Assembly (NCBI GenBank): GCA_963842515.1 | Contig: CAWJGO010000005.1 | Span: 372,001 to 436,000 of the forward strand | Length of the DNA stretch: 64,000 nucleotides | Direction: 5' to 3' | From: CADEED01 sp963842515 | Lineage (GTDB): Bacteria > Pseudomonadota > Gammaproteobacteria > Steroidobacterales > Steroidobacteraceae | Shown here: positions 18,201-26,660 of the stretch, piece by piece | Layout: each line of letters opens with the position of its first letter | Numbering within the stretch: position 1 is the stretch's first letter | Program-made: the position numbers and the translations under genes | The notes under the pieces: generated by a model | Databases searched by the model: none | What the model was told of the DNA's origin: nothing | The model's input: the letters and a program-made list of their open reading frames with translations, nothing else

Positions 18201-18450
18201 AAGGGTCTCAGTGTTTATTATTTTCGACGCGTTTGCAGCGCCAGGCGAGGCAGCATATGCCGGCCAAGCAGGGGCCCGCAAACGGGAAAAAGCCTCAATT
18301 TGAGCCCTGCATCGGCCGCTTGCCGCCTCACATCCGGCCGGGCGGCACCCCCCTCCGCTGTGGTCTAATGGCGGCCCTCGCGCTGGCAGCACGTGCGAGT
18401 CCGTAAAAGATAATAGACAGCGCCCGGATCCTCGATCCGTGTGAAAGCGT
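18201..18450. promoter_or_regulatory. Divergent intergenic region of the polyamine genes
   Basis: A 250-nt gap between the minus-strand puuB/puuA pair and the plus-strand puuD cluster. It must hold promoters for both directions. AT-rich stretches suited to -10 elements lie at both ends: GATAAT at 18409-18414 for puuD, and AATAAT near 18222 on the minus strand. Matching -35 boxes at the right spacing are not clear. No long inverted operator was recognised. Confidence 0.4.
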
Positions 18451-19218
18451 ATGGCTAGTTCAAGAAGACCCGTCATTGGCATTCCCGCCGATCGACGCAT
18501 GATCGGACCGCATCCGTTTCATGCGGTCGGCGAGAAGTACATAGCGGCAGTAGTCCAGGCTGCCGATTGTCTGCCGCTGTTGATCCCAGTGCTCGAGACG
18601 CCGCTCGACGTCTCGGAGGTCCTCGCGCGCGTCGACGGTATTTTCTTTACCGGCAGCCCGTCGAACGTCGAGCCGTCTCGTTACTCTGGGCCGGCGAGTG
18701 CGCCCGGAACGCTGCACGATCCGCATCGCGACGCGACCACGCTGTCGCTGATTCCCCGCGCGGTGACGAGTGGAGTGCCGGTGCTCGGAGTTTGCCGCGG
18801 GTTTCAGGAGATGAATGTCGCGATGGGCGGCACTTTGCACCAGCGCGTGCACGAGATCGCGGGGCTCGATGACCATCGCGAGGACAAGGAGCAGCCGCTC
18901 GAAGTGCAATACGGTCCGGCGCACGACGTGGTGCTCGAACCGGGCTCACTGCTGCGGCGGCTCGCGGGTCAGGAAAGGGTGCGCGTGAACTCTCTGCACG
19001 GGCAGGGTGTCGACCGCCTCGGCCCGGACCTTGCCGTGGAAGCGCGCGCCATCGACGGGCTGGTGGAGGCGTTCAGCGTGAAGTCGGCGCCGAATTTCGC
19101 GCTCGCGGTGCAATGGCACCCGGAGTGGCAGGTGATGAGCAATCCGTTTTCAATGGCGCTGTTCGCCGAGTTCGGCAGAGCCGCCGGTCAAAGAAAGACA
19201 AGCAAGCAGAATAGTTAG
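18451..19218 (+). CDS. puuD: Gamma-glutamyl-GABA hydrolase PuuD-like
   Basis: 255 residues, a class I glutamine-amidotransferase-like hydrolase. The nucleophile elbow is VLGVCRGFQEMN (catalytic Cys about residue 114), and the His-Glu pair is in VQWHPEWQ near residue 215. FTGSPSNVEPSRYSG is typical of PuuD. It splits gamma-glutamyl-gamma-aminobutyrate into glutamate and GABA in the Puu pathway. It opens the plus-strand cluster puuD-puuA2-spuC-pot. The second synthetase starts 9 nt after its stop. Confidence 0.9.
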   Translation: MASSRRPVIGIPADRRMIGPHPFHAVGEKYIAAVVQAADCLPLLIPVLETPLDVSEVLARVDGIFFTGSPSNVEPSRYSGPASAPGTLHDPHRDATTLSLIPRAVTSGVPVLGVCRGFQEMNVAMGGTLHQRVHEIAGLDDHREDKEQPLEVQYGPAHDVVLEPGSLLRRLAGQERVRVNSLHGQGVDRLGPDLAVEARAIDGLVEAFSVKSAPNFALAVQWHPEWQVMSNPFSMALFAEFGRAAGQRKTSKQNS

Positions 19219-19227
19219 GACTTCCCC

Positions 19228-20568
19228 ATGGCAAACGAAATCAGACAATTCCTGCGCGACCACGGCATCTCGGAAGTCGAGGCCATCATCCCGGACATGG
19301 CCGGCATCGCCCGCGGCAAGATCATGCCCGCCGAAAAGTTCGCCGAAGACGAAGGCATGCGCCTGCCGGAGAGCATCTTTCTGCAGACGGTGACCGGCGA
19401 CTATCCACCGGACACCGACAAGGCCATGAGTCCTGCCGAGATCGACATCATTCTCAAGGCCGATCCGAAGACCGTGCGGCGCGTGCCCTGGGCCGCCGAG
19501 CCCACCGCACAGGTGATCCACGACTGCTACTACGCCGACGGCCGGCGCGTCGGCATGGCGCCTCGCGGCGTACTGCGCAGCATCCTCGAGATGTACGCCG
19601 AACGCGGCTGGGATCCCGTCGTCGCACCCGAGCTGGAGTTTTACCTCGTTGAACCCAACATCGACGCCGACTATCCATTGAAGCCGCCCGTAGGGAGGTC
19701 CGGCCGCGCCGAACCGGGACGGCAGAGTTACAGCATCGCGGCGGTGAACGAGTTCGACCCGCTGTTCGACGACATGTACCAGTTCTGCGAAGACCAGGAC
19801 ATCGAGATCGATACGCTGATCCACGAAGACGGCGCGGCGCAGATGGAAATCAACCTGCTGCACGGCAACGCGCTGGATCTCGCCGACCAGGCGTTCCTGT
19901 TCAAGCGCACGGCGCGCGAGGCCGCGCTGCGCCACAAGATGTACGCGACGTTCATGGCCAAGCCGCATGCCAAGGAGCCGGGCAGTGCCATGCACATCCA
20001 CCAAAGTATCGTCGACACCAAAACGCGCAAGAACATTTTCTCGGGCGCGGACGGGAAACCGACGCCACTGTTCTTCTCGCACATCGCCGGCATGCAGAAA
20101 TACCTGCCGGCGGCCATGGCTTTGTTAGCCCCGAACGTCAACTCCTACCGGCGCATCTCGCGCTTTCAGCTGGCGCCCATCAATGTGCAGTGGGGCTATG
20201 ACAACCGCACCGCGGGGCTGCGCGTGCCGTCGTCCGATGCGGAGGCGCGCCGCGTCGAGAATCGTCTCGCCGGTGCGGATGCCAACCCCTACATCGCCAT
20301 CGCCACCTCGCTCGCTTGCGGGTACCTCGGCATGGTGGAGGGGCTGCAGCCCTCCGAGCCGATTTCCGGCAGCGCCCACGACCTGCCGTTCTCGCTGCCG
20401 CGCTCGCTCGATGAATCCATCCGCGAACTGCGCGGCTGCGAGCCGCTGGTGCGCATCCTCGGCGATCCATTCATCTCCGCGTACACCATCGTCAAGGAAG
20501 CCGAATACGAGGTCTTCCTGCAGGTGATCAGCTCGTGGGAGCGGGAACACCTGTTGTTGAACGTCTGA
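19228..20568 (+). CDS. puuA: Gamma-glutamylpolyamine synthetase-like glutamine synthetase (copy 2)
   Basis: 446 residues. It starts at ATG 19228 after an AGGA ribosome-binding site. The glutamine-synthetase catalytic motifs are PELEFYLVEP, GAAQMEINLLHG, GSAMHIHQSI and DNRTAGLRVP, and the N-terminal EAIIPDMAGIARGKIMP segment is typical of PuuA-type ligases. It is the second ligase of this island and clearly diverged from copy 1 (different lengths and motif wording), so the two probably act on different amines, for example putrescine versus spermidine or an aromatic amine. In series with PuuD and SpuC. Confidence 0.87.
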   Translation: MANEIRQFLRDHGISEVEAIIPDMAGIARGKIMPAEKFAEDEGMRLPESIFLQTVTGDYPPDTDKAMSPAEIDIILKADPKTVRRVPWAAEPTAQVIHDCYYADGRRVGMAPRGVLRSILEMYAERGWDPVVAPELEFYLVEPNIDADYPLKPPVGRSGRAEPGRQSYSIAAVNEFDPLFDDMYQFCEDQDIEIDTLIHEDGAAQMEINLLHGNALDLADQAFLFKRTAREAALRHKMYATFMAKPHAKEPGSAMHIHQSIVDTKTRKNIFSGADGKPTPLFFSHIAGMQKYLPAAMALLAPNVNSYRRISRFQLAPINVQWGYDNRTAGLRVPSSDAEARRVENRLAGADANPYIAIATSLACGYLGMVEGLQPSEPISGSAHDLPFSLPRSLDESIRELRGCEPLVRILGDPFISAYTIVKEAEYEVFLQVISSWEREHLLLNV

Positions 20569-20586
20569 CGCTGGGAGCCAAGCGCC

Positions 20587-21972
20587 GTGGATACCCCGAT
20601 GAATACGCGAGAATGGCAGCAGCTCGATTCGGCGCACTACCTGCACCCGTTCACCGACTTCAAGCAGCTCGCCGCCAAAGGCGCGCGCATCGTCACACGC
20701 GCGGAGGGCGTCTACATCTACACCTCCGAGGGCGACAAGATCCTCGATGGCATGTCTGGCCTGTGGTGCGTGGCGCTCGGCTACGGCAGGAAGGAACTGT
20801 CTGATGCAGCTTACAAACAGCTGCAGGAGCTGCCGTACTACAACAGCTTTTTCCAGAGCAGCACGACGCCGGCGATCGAATTGGCGCAAATCCTCAAGGA
20901 AGTCACGCCGCCGCAGTTCAACCATGTGTTCTACACAGGCTCGGGTAGCGAGGCCAACGACACCATGGTGCGGCTGGTGCGCCGCTACTGGCAGTTGCTC
21001 GGCCAGCCGGAGAGAAATGTCATTGTTTCACGCTGGAATGGATATCACGGGAGCACCATCGCCGGTGCGTCGCTCGGTGGCATGAAACCCATGCACGAGC
21101 AGCTTGGACCGGGCGGCGCTTTGCCCGGCATCGTCCACATCAATCAGCCGTACTGGTTCGGTGAAGGTGGCGACCTGTCGCCGGCGGAGTTCGGACTCAC
21201 ATGTGCGCGCGAGCTCGAAAGCAAGATCGAGGAAATCGGCGCGCATCGCATCGCCGCGTTCATCGCGGAGCCTGTGCAGGGCGCCGGCGGCCTGGTCATT
21301 CCGCCAGAGACCTACTGGCCGGAAATTCAACGCATCATCGACAAATACGGAATCCTGTTCGTTTCCGACGAGGTCATCTGCGGCTTCGGCCGCACCGGCC
21401 AGTGGTTTGGCTGCGAGCACTACGGCACTCGCCCGGACCTCATGACCATGGCCAAGGCGCTGTCCTCCGGCTATCTACCAATCGGGGGCCTGATGGTGGG
21501 GGACCGCGTAGCACAGGTGCTCATCGAGAAGGGCGGCGAGTTTTTCCATGGTTTCACCTATTCAGGTCATCCGGCGGCCTGCGCGGTTGCCATCGCCAAC
21601 CTCGATATCTTTCGCCGCGAGCGAATCGTCGAGAGAGTCCGGGAGGAAGCGGCACCCTATCTAGCGGCCCGCTGGCAGGAGCTGGTGTCTCATCCTTTGG
21701 TCGGAGAAGCGCGCTGCCTGGGCCTGCTGGCCGCCATCGAGCTGGTTCCCGACAAGAAATCCCGGCGTTTCTTCGAGCCGCGTGGCGAGGTGGGGCTCCG
21801 CATGCGCGATAACTGCACGCGCAACGGCCTCGTCATGCGCGCGACGCGCGACACGCTGTTCGTCGCGCCGCCGTTGGTCATTTCGCGGAGCGAAATTGAC
21901 GAACTACTGTCCAAAGTAGTGCGATCACTCGATGAAACCGCTGCTCAAGCGCGTGCCGAGGGCTGGCTATAG
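20587..21972 (+). CDS. spuC: Putrescine-pyruvate aminotransferase SpuC-like (class III)
   Basis: 461 residues, class III PLP-dependent aminotransferase. The wording is very close to what I know of Pseudomonas SpuC: LDGMSGLWCVALGYGRKEL, YYNSFFQ, FYTGSGSEAND, NGYHGSTIAGASLGGM, and the PLP lysine in AKALSSGYLPIGG. It transfers the amino group of putrescine (or a related diamine) to pyruvate, giving 4-aminobutanal. This is the transamination alternative to the gamma-glutamyl route, so both routes are encoded side by side. The GTG at 20587 follows a GGGAG site at workable distance. An ATG 12 nt later is the alternative. Confidence 0.9.
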   Translation: MDTPMNTREWQQLDSAHYLHPFTDFKQLAAKGARIVTRAEGVYIYTSEGDKILDGMSGLWCVALGYGRKELSDAAYKQLQELPYYNSFFQSSTTPAIELAQILKEVTPPQFNHVFYTGSGSEANDTMVRLVRRYWQLLGQPERNVIVSRWNGYHGSTIAGASLGGMKPMHEQLGPGGALPGIVHINQPYWFGEGGDLSPAEFGLTCARELESKIEEIGAHRIAAFIAEPVQGAGGLVIPPETYWPEIQRIIDKYGILFVSDEVICGFGRTGQWFGCEHYGTRPDLMTMAKALSSGYLPIGGLMVGDRVAQVLIEKGGEFFHGFTYSGHPAACAVAIANLDIFRRERIVERVREEAAPYLAARWQELVSHPLVGEARCLGLLAAIELVPDKKSRRFFEPRGEVGLRMRDNCTRNGLVMRATRDTLFVAPPLVISRSEIDELLSKVVRSLDETAAQARAEGWL

Positions 21973-21983
21973 ACGCGGTCGCT

Positions 21984-21993
21984 GTTATATAAC
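21984..21993. promoter_or_regulatory. AT-rich palindrome upstream of potF
   Basis: GTTATATAAC is a perfect 10-bp palindrome in the 78-nt gap between spuC and potF, in an otherwise GC-rich setting. Its right part TATAAC could be a -10 element, but no good -35 box is 16-18 nt upstream. Either an internal promoter or a regulator site for the transporter genes. Confidence 0.35.
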
Positions 21994-22050
21994 GTGTCTA
22001 AAGACGCAACGTGTGGGTCTCACGTCGCGACAACATTAGGGGTCCTACAA

Positions 22051-23205
22051 ATGTCCACTCGTAGCCTGTCGGCACTGGTTTCGGCTTCCTGTCTATTACT
22101 ACTCGTCGCCTGCGGCAAAAAAGAAGAAGCACCGCCGAAGGCAGAGGCGGGGCCTCCCGCTGCCGTTTACGACACCGACGCTGAAAAAGTCGTCAATGTC
22201 TACAACTGGTCCGACTACATCGAGCCCACGGTGCTCGACGACTTCACCAAGGAAACGGGTGTCAAGGTCAATTACGAGGTCATGGACTCGAACGAGCTGC
22301 TCGAGACCAAACTGGTCGCGGGCCGCACCGGTTACGACGTGGTGGTCCCCTCGGCAAACTTCCTGGCGCGCCAGATCAAGTCGGGCATCTACCAGAAGCT
22401 CGACAAGTCGAAACTGACCAACCTCAAGAACCTCGACCCCACGATCACCGAGCGCCTCGCGGTATTCGACCCGGCCAACGAACACGCCGTGAACTACATG
22501 TGGGGCACCTCGGGCGTGGCCTACAACGAAGAGGCCATCAAGGCCGCCATGCCGGATGCGCCGGTAGATAGCTTCGCGATGTTCTGGGATCCGAAGGTGG
22601 TCTCCAAATTCGCCAAGTGCGGTGTGTCGGTGCTCGACGCGCCATCAGAAGTCATCGGCACCGTGCTGATCTATCTGGGTAAGGACGCCAACTCCGAAGA
22701 CCCGGACGACCTCAAGGCAGCGGAAAAAGTGCTGGTTGCGGCGCGGCCGTACATCCGCCTCATCAATTCTTCCAAATACATCGAAGACCTGGCAAACGGC
22801 GAAATCTGCCTCGCGCTTGGCTGGTCGGGCGACACATTGCAGGCCAGGGACCGTGCTGCGGAGGCGCAGAAGCCCTTCACGATCAAGTACAACATTCCGA
22901 AGGAAGGGGCGGTCATGTTCTTCGACAGCATGGCGATCCCCGCCGATGCCTCGCACGTAAAGAACGCGCACCTGTTCATCGACTACATGCTGCGCGCCGA
23001 CGTCGCCGCCAAGAACAGCAATTTCATCAGTTTTGCCAACAGCAACGCGGCTTCCTGGCCGATGGTGACTGCGGAAGTGAAGAACAATCCGGGAATCTTC
23101 CCGACGCCGGAAATGATGCCGAAGCTGGTACCGGATCTTCCCGAGTCGGCGGAGTTCACTCGGACACTGACGCGCACCTGGACGCGCTTCCGTACGGGCA
23201 AATGA
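22051..23205 (+). CDS. potF: Putrescine/polyamine-binding lipoprotein PotF-like
   Basis: 384 residues. It begins at ATG 22051 after AGGGG. The lipobox LVAC puts the lipidated cysteine at residue 21, so unlike classic soluble PotF it should be membrane-anchored. The mature protein follows the PotD/PotF pattern: VVNVYNWSDYIEPTVLDDF, YDVVVPSANFLARQIKSGIYQKLD, NYMWGTSGVAYN and GWSGDTLQARDRA, which include residues lining the polyamine pocket in the known structures. It captures polyamine in the periplasm for PotGHI. A strong hairpin follows the stop and may set its expression higher than the transporter genes. Confidence 0.92.
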   Translation: MSTRSLSALVSASCLLLLVACGKKEEAPPKAEAGPPAAVYDTDAEKVVNVYNWSDYIEPTVLDDFTKETGVKVNYEVMDSNELLETKLVAGRTGYDVVVPSANFLARQIKSGIYQKLDKSKLTNLKNLDPTITERLAVFDPANEHAVNYMWGTSGVAYNEEAIKAAMPDAPVDSFAMFWDPKVVSKFAKCGVSVLDAPSEVIGTVLIYLGKDANSEDPDDLKAAEKVLVAARPYIRLINSSKYIEDLANGEICLALGWSGDTLQARDRAAEAQKPFTIKYNIPKEGAVMFFDSMAIPADASHVKNAHLFIDYMLRADVAAKNSNFISFANSNAASWPMVTAEVKNNPGIFPTPEMMPKLVPDLPESAEFTRTLTRTWTRFRTGK

Positions 23206-23214
23206 TCGTGGAGG

Positions 23215-23249
23215 CCGCCGCTTAGGGAGCGGCGGTCCTTTTCATTTTT
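23215..23249 (+). terminator. Intrinsic terminator/attenuator between potF and potG
   Basis: Perfect 8-bp stem CCGCCGCT/AGCGGCGG with a 5-nt loop at 23215-23235, followed by the T-rich run TCCTTTTCATTTTT. It lies in the 60-nt gap inside the operon, so it more likely acts as a partial terminator that keeps potF transcripts in excess over potGHI than as a full stop. Confidence 0.75.
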
Positions 23250-23265
23250 GCAACGGGGGTCTGCC

Positions 23266-24429
23266 ATGCAAACGGCGGAACGACGCGCCGACAAGAACAA
23301 GACCAAGAACGAGCCCTGGCGTGATCCGCATGCTGAGGCCTACGTGCGCATCGAGAACGTCACCAAACGTTTCGGTGCCTTCGTCGCGGTCAACAATGTC
23401 TCGCTGAACATCTTCAAAGGCGAAATCTTCTGCCTGCTCGGTGGATCGGGCTGCGGCAAGTCGACGCTGCTGCGCATGATGGCGGGCTTCGAGGCGCCAA
23501 GCTCGGGCAGCATATTTCTCGACGGCCAGGACATGGCCGGCGTTCCGCCCTACGAACGGCCGGTCAACATGATGTTCCAGTCATACGCGCTGTTCCCGCA
23601 CATGACGGTGGAAAAGAACATCGCCTTCGGTCTCGAACAGGAAAAGGGCCTGTCGCGCGCCGACATCGCCACGCGCGTCACCGACATCCTCTCGATCGTG
23701 AAGCTCGACAGCTTCGCCGCGCGCCGGCCGCACCAGCTCTCGGGCGGCCAGCGTCAACGTGTGGCGCTGGCGCGCGCGCTGGTCAAGCGGCCGAAGCTGC
23801 TGCTGCTCGATGAACCGCTGGGCGCGCTCGACAAGAAGCTTCGCGAAGCCACGCAGTTCGAGCTCATCAACATCCAGGAACAGCTCGGTGTCACCTTCAT
23901 CGTGGTGACGCACGACCAGGAAGAGTCGATGACCCTGGCCTCGCGCATTGGCGTCATGAACCGCGGCGAGATCGTGCAGATCGGCACGCCGACGGAGATC
24001 TACGAGTTCCCGCAGAACAAGTTCGTCGCCGATTTCATCGGTTCGGTGAACATGTTCGAGGGCACGATGATCGAAGACCTTCCCGATCACGTCCGCATCA
24101 AGTCCGACGAGCTCGGCGCCACCATCTACGTCGACCACGGCATCAGCGCGGCGCCGGGCGCCATCGTCTACACCGCGATCCGCCCCGAGAAGATCAACAT
24201 CCTGCGCACGCCTCCCGCCGATACGGCAGAAAACTGCGTCAAGGGCGTGGTCAAGGAAATCGCCTACATGGGCGACGTCTCCATCTATCTCGTGAAGATA
24301 GAAACCGGCAAGATCGTGCGCGTGACGTTGCCGAACGTCGAGCGCCTGTCGGACGACGAGCGCATCGGCTGGGACGAGACCGTATGGCTCACCTGGCATG
24401 GATCGAGCCCCGTCGTGGTCACGCAATGA
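23266..24429 (+). CDS. potG: Polyamine ABC transporter ATPase PotG-like
   Basis: 387 residues from ATG 23266, preceded by a GGGGG site. Walker A is GGSGCGKS (59-66), followed by the Q-loop in MMFQSYALFPHMTV, the signature LSGGQRQRVALARAL, Walker B LLLLDEPLGALD and the switch histidine in VVTHDQEES. The C-terminal TOBE domain is present (IRPEKINI and IAYMGDVSIY). It powers polyamine import as a dimer with PotH and PotI. Length and wording match PotG/PotA. The preceding hairpin may lower its expression relative to the binding protein. Confidence 0.95.
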   Translation: MQTAERRADKNKTKNEPWRDPHAEAYVRIENVTKRFGAFVAVNNVSLNIFKGEIFCLLGGSGCGKSTLLRMMAGFEAPSSGSIFLDGQDMAGVPPYERPVNMMFQSYALFPHMTVEKNIAFGLEQEKGLSRADIATRVTDILSIVKLDSFAARRPHQLSGGQRQRVALARALVKRPKLLLLDEPLGALDKKLREATQFELINIQEQLGVTFIVVTHDQEESMTLASRIGVMNRGEIVQIGTPTEIYEFPQNKFVADFIGSVNMFEGTMIEDLPDHVRIKSDELGATIYVDHGISAAPGAIVYTAIRPEKINILRTPPADTAENCVKGVVKEIAYMGDVSIYLVKIETGKIVRVTLPNVERLSDDERIGWDETVWLTWHGSSPVVVTQ

Positions 24430-24450
24430 AGCGGCCCGAGAGCTGACGCC

Positions 24451-25458
24451 ATGAGACTGGCCGGCCGCAACGTGGCAGCACGCGATTCCCTGGGCCGTCT
24501 CGGCCCACTGTGGACGTTCCTGTTGCGCTACGGTCCGCCGCGCTGGTCGCAATACGTGCTGCAGAACTGGTCGGGGCAGCGGCTGGTCATCGCTGTCCCG
24601 TATCTGTGGCTGCTGATTTTCTTCCTGGTCCCGTTCCTCATCGTCCTCAAGATCTCCTTCGCGGAGTTCTCGCCACTCGGCCGCCCACCTTACGAGCCGG
24701 TGTTCCAGTGGCTCGAAGAGGGCGCGTTGCAGATCAAACTTCTGATCGGCAGCTATGTGTACCTGTTCAACGAGCCGCTGTACGTCAGCGCCTGGATCTA
24801 CTCGATCAAGGTCGCGTTCTTCTCCACGATGTTCTGCCTGTTGCTCGGCTACCCGATGGCGTACGCCATCTCGCGCGCGCCGCCGACCCAGCGGAACGTG
24901 TTCCTGCTGCTGATCATCCTGCCCTTCTGGACCTCGTTCCTGTTGCGCGTGTACGCCTGGATCGGCCTGCTGAAAACGGACGGGCTCATAAACACCGTGC
25001 TCTTCAAGTGGTTTGGCATCGTCGATGAGCCGCTGGCCATGATGAACACCAGCTTCGCGGTGTACATCGGCATCGTCTATTCCTACCTGCCGTTCATGAT
25101 TCTGCCGCTATATTCCAACCTCGAAAAACACGACAACACGCTGCTGGAGGCGGCACAGGATCTGGGCGCCGGTCCCATCAAGGCTTTTCTGCGCGTGACC
25201 CTGCCGCTGTCGTTTCCGGGCGTCGTCGCCGGCTCGCTGCTCGTGTTCATCCCGGCGGTGGGCGAATATGTGATCCCGTCGCTGCTCGGCCGCACCGACC
25301 AGCTCATGGTGGCCAAGCTGCTGTCCGACGAATTCTTCCTGAACCGCGACTGGCCAAGGGCCAGTGCGGTCGCCATCGCGATGCTGCTGCTGCTGGTCGT
25401 GCCCATCATGATTTTCCAGCGGTTCCAGAACAAAGAGCTGCAGGCCCAGAAACGATGA
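24451..25458 (+). CDS. potH: Polyamine ABC transporter permease PotH-like
   Basis: 335 residues, about six transmembrane segments after a longer N-terminal tail. The EAA loop is EAAQDLGAGPIKAFLRVTLPLSFPGV, the coupling helix that contacts the ATPase. NEPLYVSAWIYSIKVAFFST and GEYVIPSLLG are typical of PotB/PotH. It forms the inner-membrane channel with PotI. It starts 21 nt after potG and ends 10 nt before potI. Confidence 0.94.
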   Translation: MRLAGRNVAARDSLGRLGPLWTFLLRYGPPRWSQYVLQNWSGQRLVIAVPYLWLLIFFLVPFLIVLKISFAEFSPLGRPPYEPVFQWLEEGALQIKLLIGSYVYLFNEPLYVSAWIYSIKVAFFSTMFCLLLGYPMAYAISRAPPTQRNVFLLLIILPFWTSFLLRVYAWIGLLKTDGLINTVLFKWFGIVDEPLAMMNTSFAVYIGIVYSYLPFMILPLYSNLEKHDNTLLEAAQDLGAGPIKAFLRVTLPLSFPGVVAGSLLVFIPAVGEYVIPSLLGRTDQLMVAKLLSDEFFLNRDWPRASAVAIAMLLLLVVPIMIFQRFQNKELQAQKR

Positions 25459-25468
25459 AGAAGTCGCG

Positions 25469-26323
25469 ATGAGAACTCAGGGCATGTTCAGCAAGTCGAT
25501 GCTGTGGGTGGGGCTGGCGTTCCTCTACATCCCGATCCTGTCGATGGTGTTCTTCTCGTTCAACAATTCGCGCCTGGTCACCGTCTGGGACGCCGCCAAT
25601 TCGCCGACCGTCAAGTGGTACGTGCAGCTGTTCAAGGATCACCAGATCCTGTCGGCCGCATGGCTATCTATCCAGGTGGCGGCCATGTCGGCCACCGGCG
25701 CTGTGATATTGGGTACGCTTGCCGGCCTGGTGCTGTCGCGTTTTGGCCCGTTCCGGGGACGCGCGTTCCTGCAGGGTCTCACTACCGCGCCGCTGGTCAT
25801 GCCCGAGGTCATCACCGGCCTGTCCATGCTGCTGCTGTTCGTGTCGCTCGAGCAGCTGTTCCAGCACATGTTTGGCTGGCAGTTCGACCGCGGCGTGGCC
25901 ACCATCACCATCGCGCACATCACCTTCACGATGGCCTACGTGACGGTCGTGGTCCAGTCGCGCCTGGCGGGTTTCGACGATTCCCTGGAAGAGGCTGCCC
26001 TCGACCTGGGCGCCCGGCCGGCCCGGGTGTTCTTCCGTATCACCGTACCGCTCATCCTGCCGGCCATCCTGTCCGGGTGGCTGCTGGCCTTTACGCTTTC
26101 CTGGGACGACCTGGTCGTGACGCAATTCGTCTCCGGCCCCGGGTCCAATACGCTCCCCATGGTCATCTTTTCTCGGGTTCGACTAGGTGTAAGCCCGGTC
26201 GTGAACGCTCTAGCAACCATAATGGTGCTGGTAGTGGCTCTCGGCGTCATCCTGTCGGCGATTCTCATGCGCCGCCAGGAACAACGCCGCAAACGCGAGG
26301 AACAGATGGCCGCCGCCGGCTAA
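25469..26323 (+). CDS. potI: Polyamine ABC transporter permease PotI-like
   Basis: 284 residues, six predicted transmembrane helices. The EAA motif is LEEAALDLGARPARVFFRITVPLI, and VMPEVITGLSMLLLFVSLEQ and FTLSWDDLVVTQFV match PotC/PotI. Partner of PotH in the inner membrane. It is the last transporter gene, with a 43-nt gap before a tiny DNA-binding-like protein in the same direction. Confidence 0.94.
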   Translation: MRTQGMFSKSMLWVGLAFLYIPILSMVFFSFNNSRLVTVWDAANSPTVKWYVQLFKDHQILSAAWLSIQVAAMSATGAVILGTLAGLVLSRFGPFRGRAFLQGLTTAPLVMPEVITGLSMLLLFVSLEQLFQHMFGWQFDRGVATITIAHITFTMAYVTVVVQSRLAGFDDSLEEAALDLGARPARVFFRITVPLILPAILSGWLLAFTLSWDDLVVTQFVSGPGSNTLPMVIFSRVRLGVSPVVNALATIMVLVVALGVILSAILMRRQEQRRKREEQMAAAG

Positions 26324-26366
26324 CTACTGCTAAACTTCCACCATCGACTTGACGAGGATTCGCTCA

Positions 26367-26603
26367 ATGGCCAAATCAGCCCGTAAACACAACGCTCCCT
26401 GGACGCCCGCAGACCTGAAAAAGATGAGGCAACTGGCTAAGGGTAAGCTTTCCGCCCGCCTTGCCGCCAAAGAACTGGGCCGCTCCACCGGCGCGGTCAA
26501 GTACAAGGCGATGGTGGAGGGTATCCGCTTCCGCTTCATCGACCAGCCCGCAGGTGTTCAGCTCAAGCTCGCCCGCAAGGCGAAACGCGCTAAGAAGAAG
26601 TAG
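26367..26603 (+). CDS. Small basic helix-turn-helix-like protein, paralogue A
   Basis: 78 residues, very basic, ending in a Lys/Arg tail (ARKAKRAKKK). The core W-T-P-A-D-L-K-K-M-R-Q-L-A then a second helix and GRSTGAVKYKA resembles a homeodomain/GcrA-like helix-turn-helix. A paralogue of 64 residues at 34346-34540 shares the W-[TS]-x-x-D-[LM]-K-K-[ML]-R-Q core and the GRS-GAV-YKAM-EG-FR end. I do not recognise a named family. It probably binds DNA or RNA. It follows potI by 43 nt and has its own terminator, so it may be read through from the pot operon or have its own promoter. The ATG at 26367 is chosen over one 18 nt upstream because the paralogue starts at the same point. Confidence 0.75.
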   Translation: MAKSARKHNAPWTPADLKKMRQLAKGKLSARLAAKELGRSTGAVKYKAMVEGIRFRFIDQPAGVQLKLARKAKRAKKK

Positions 26604-26618
26604 GCGTCCGACGAAGGC

Positions 26619-26647
26619 GCCGCGTACGGGGGTGCGCGGCGGCTTTT
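26619..26647 (+). terminator. Intrinsic terminator after the small HTH-like gene
   Basis: Stem GCCGCGTAC/GTGCGCGGC (one G-T wobble, 4-nt G loop) at 26619-26640, followed by GGCTTTTCGG. It separates the polyamine cluster from the aminotransferase gene that starts at 26661. Confidence 0.55.
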
Positions 26648-26660
26648 CGGCAAGCCGAAG

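Noticed and set aside
18383..18414. Possible -35 CTGGCA with -10 GATAAT before puuD
   Set aside because: The spacer is 20 nt, longer than usual, so the pair is not reported as a promoter.
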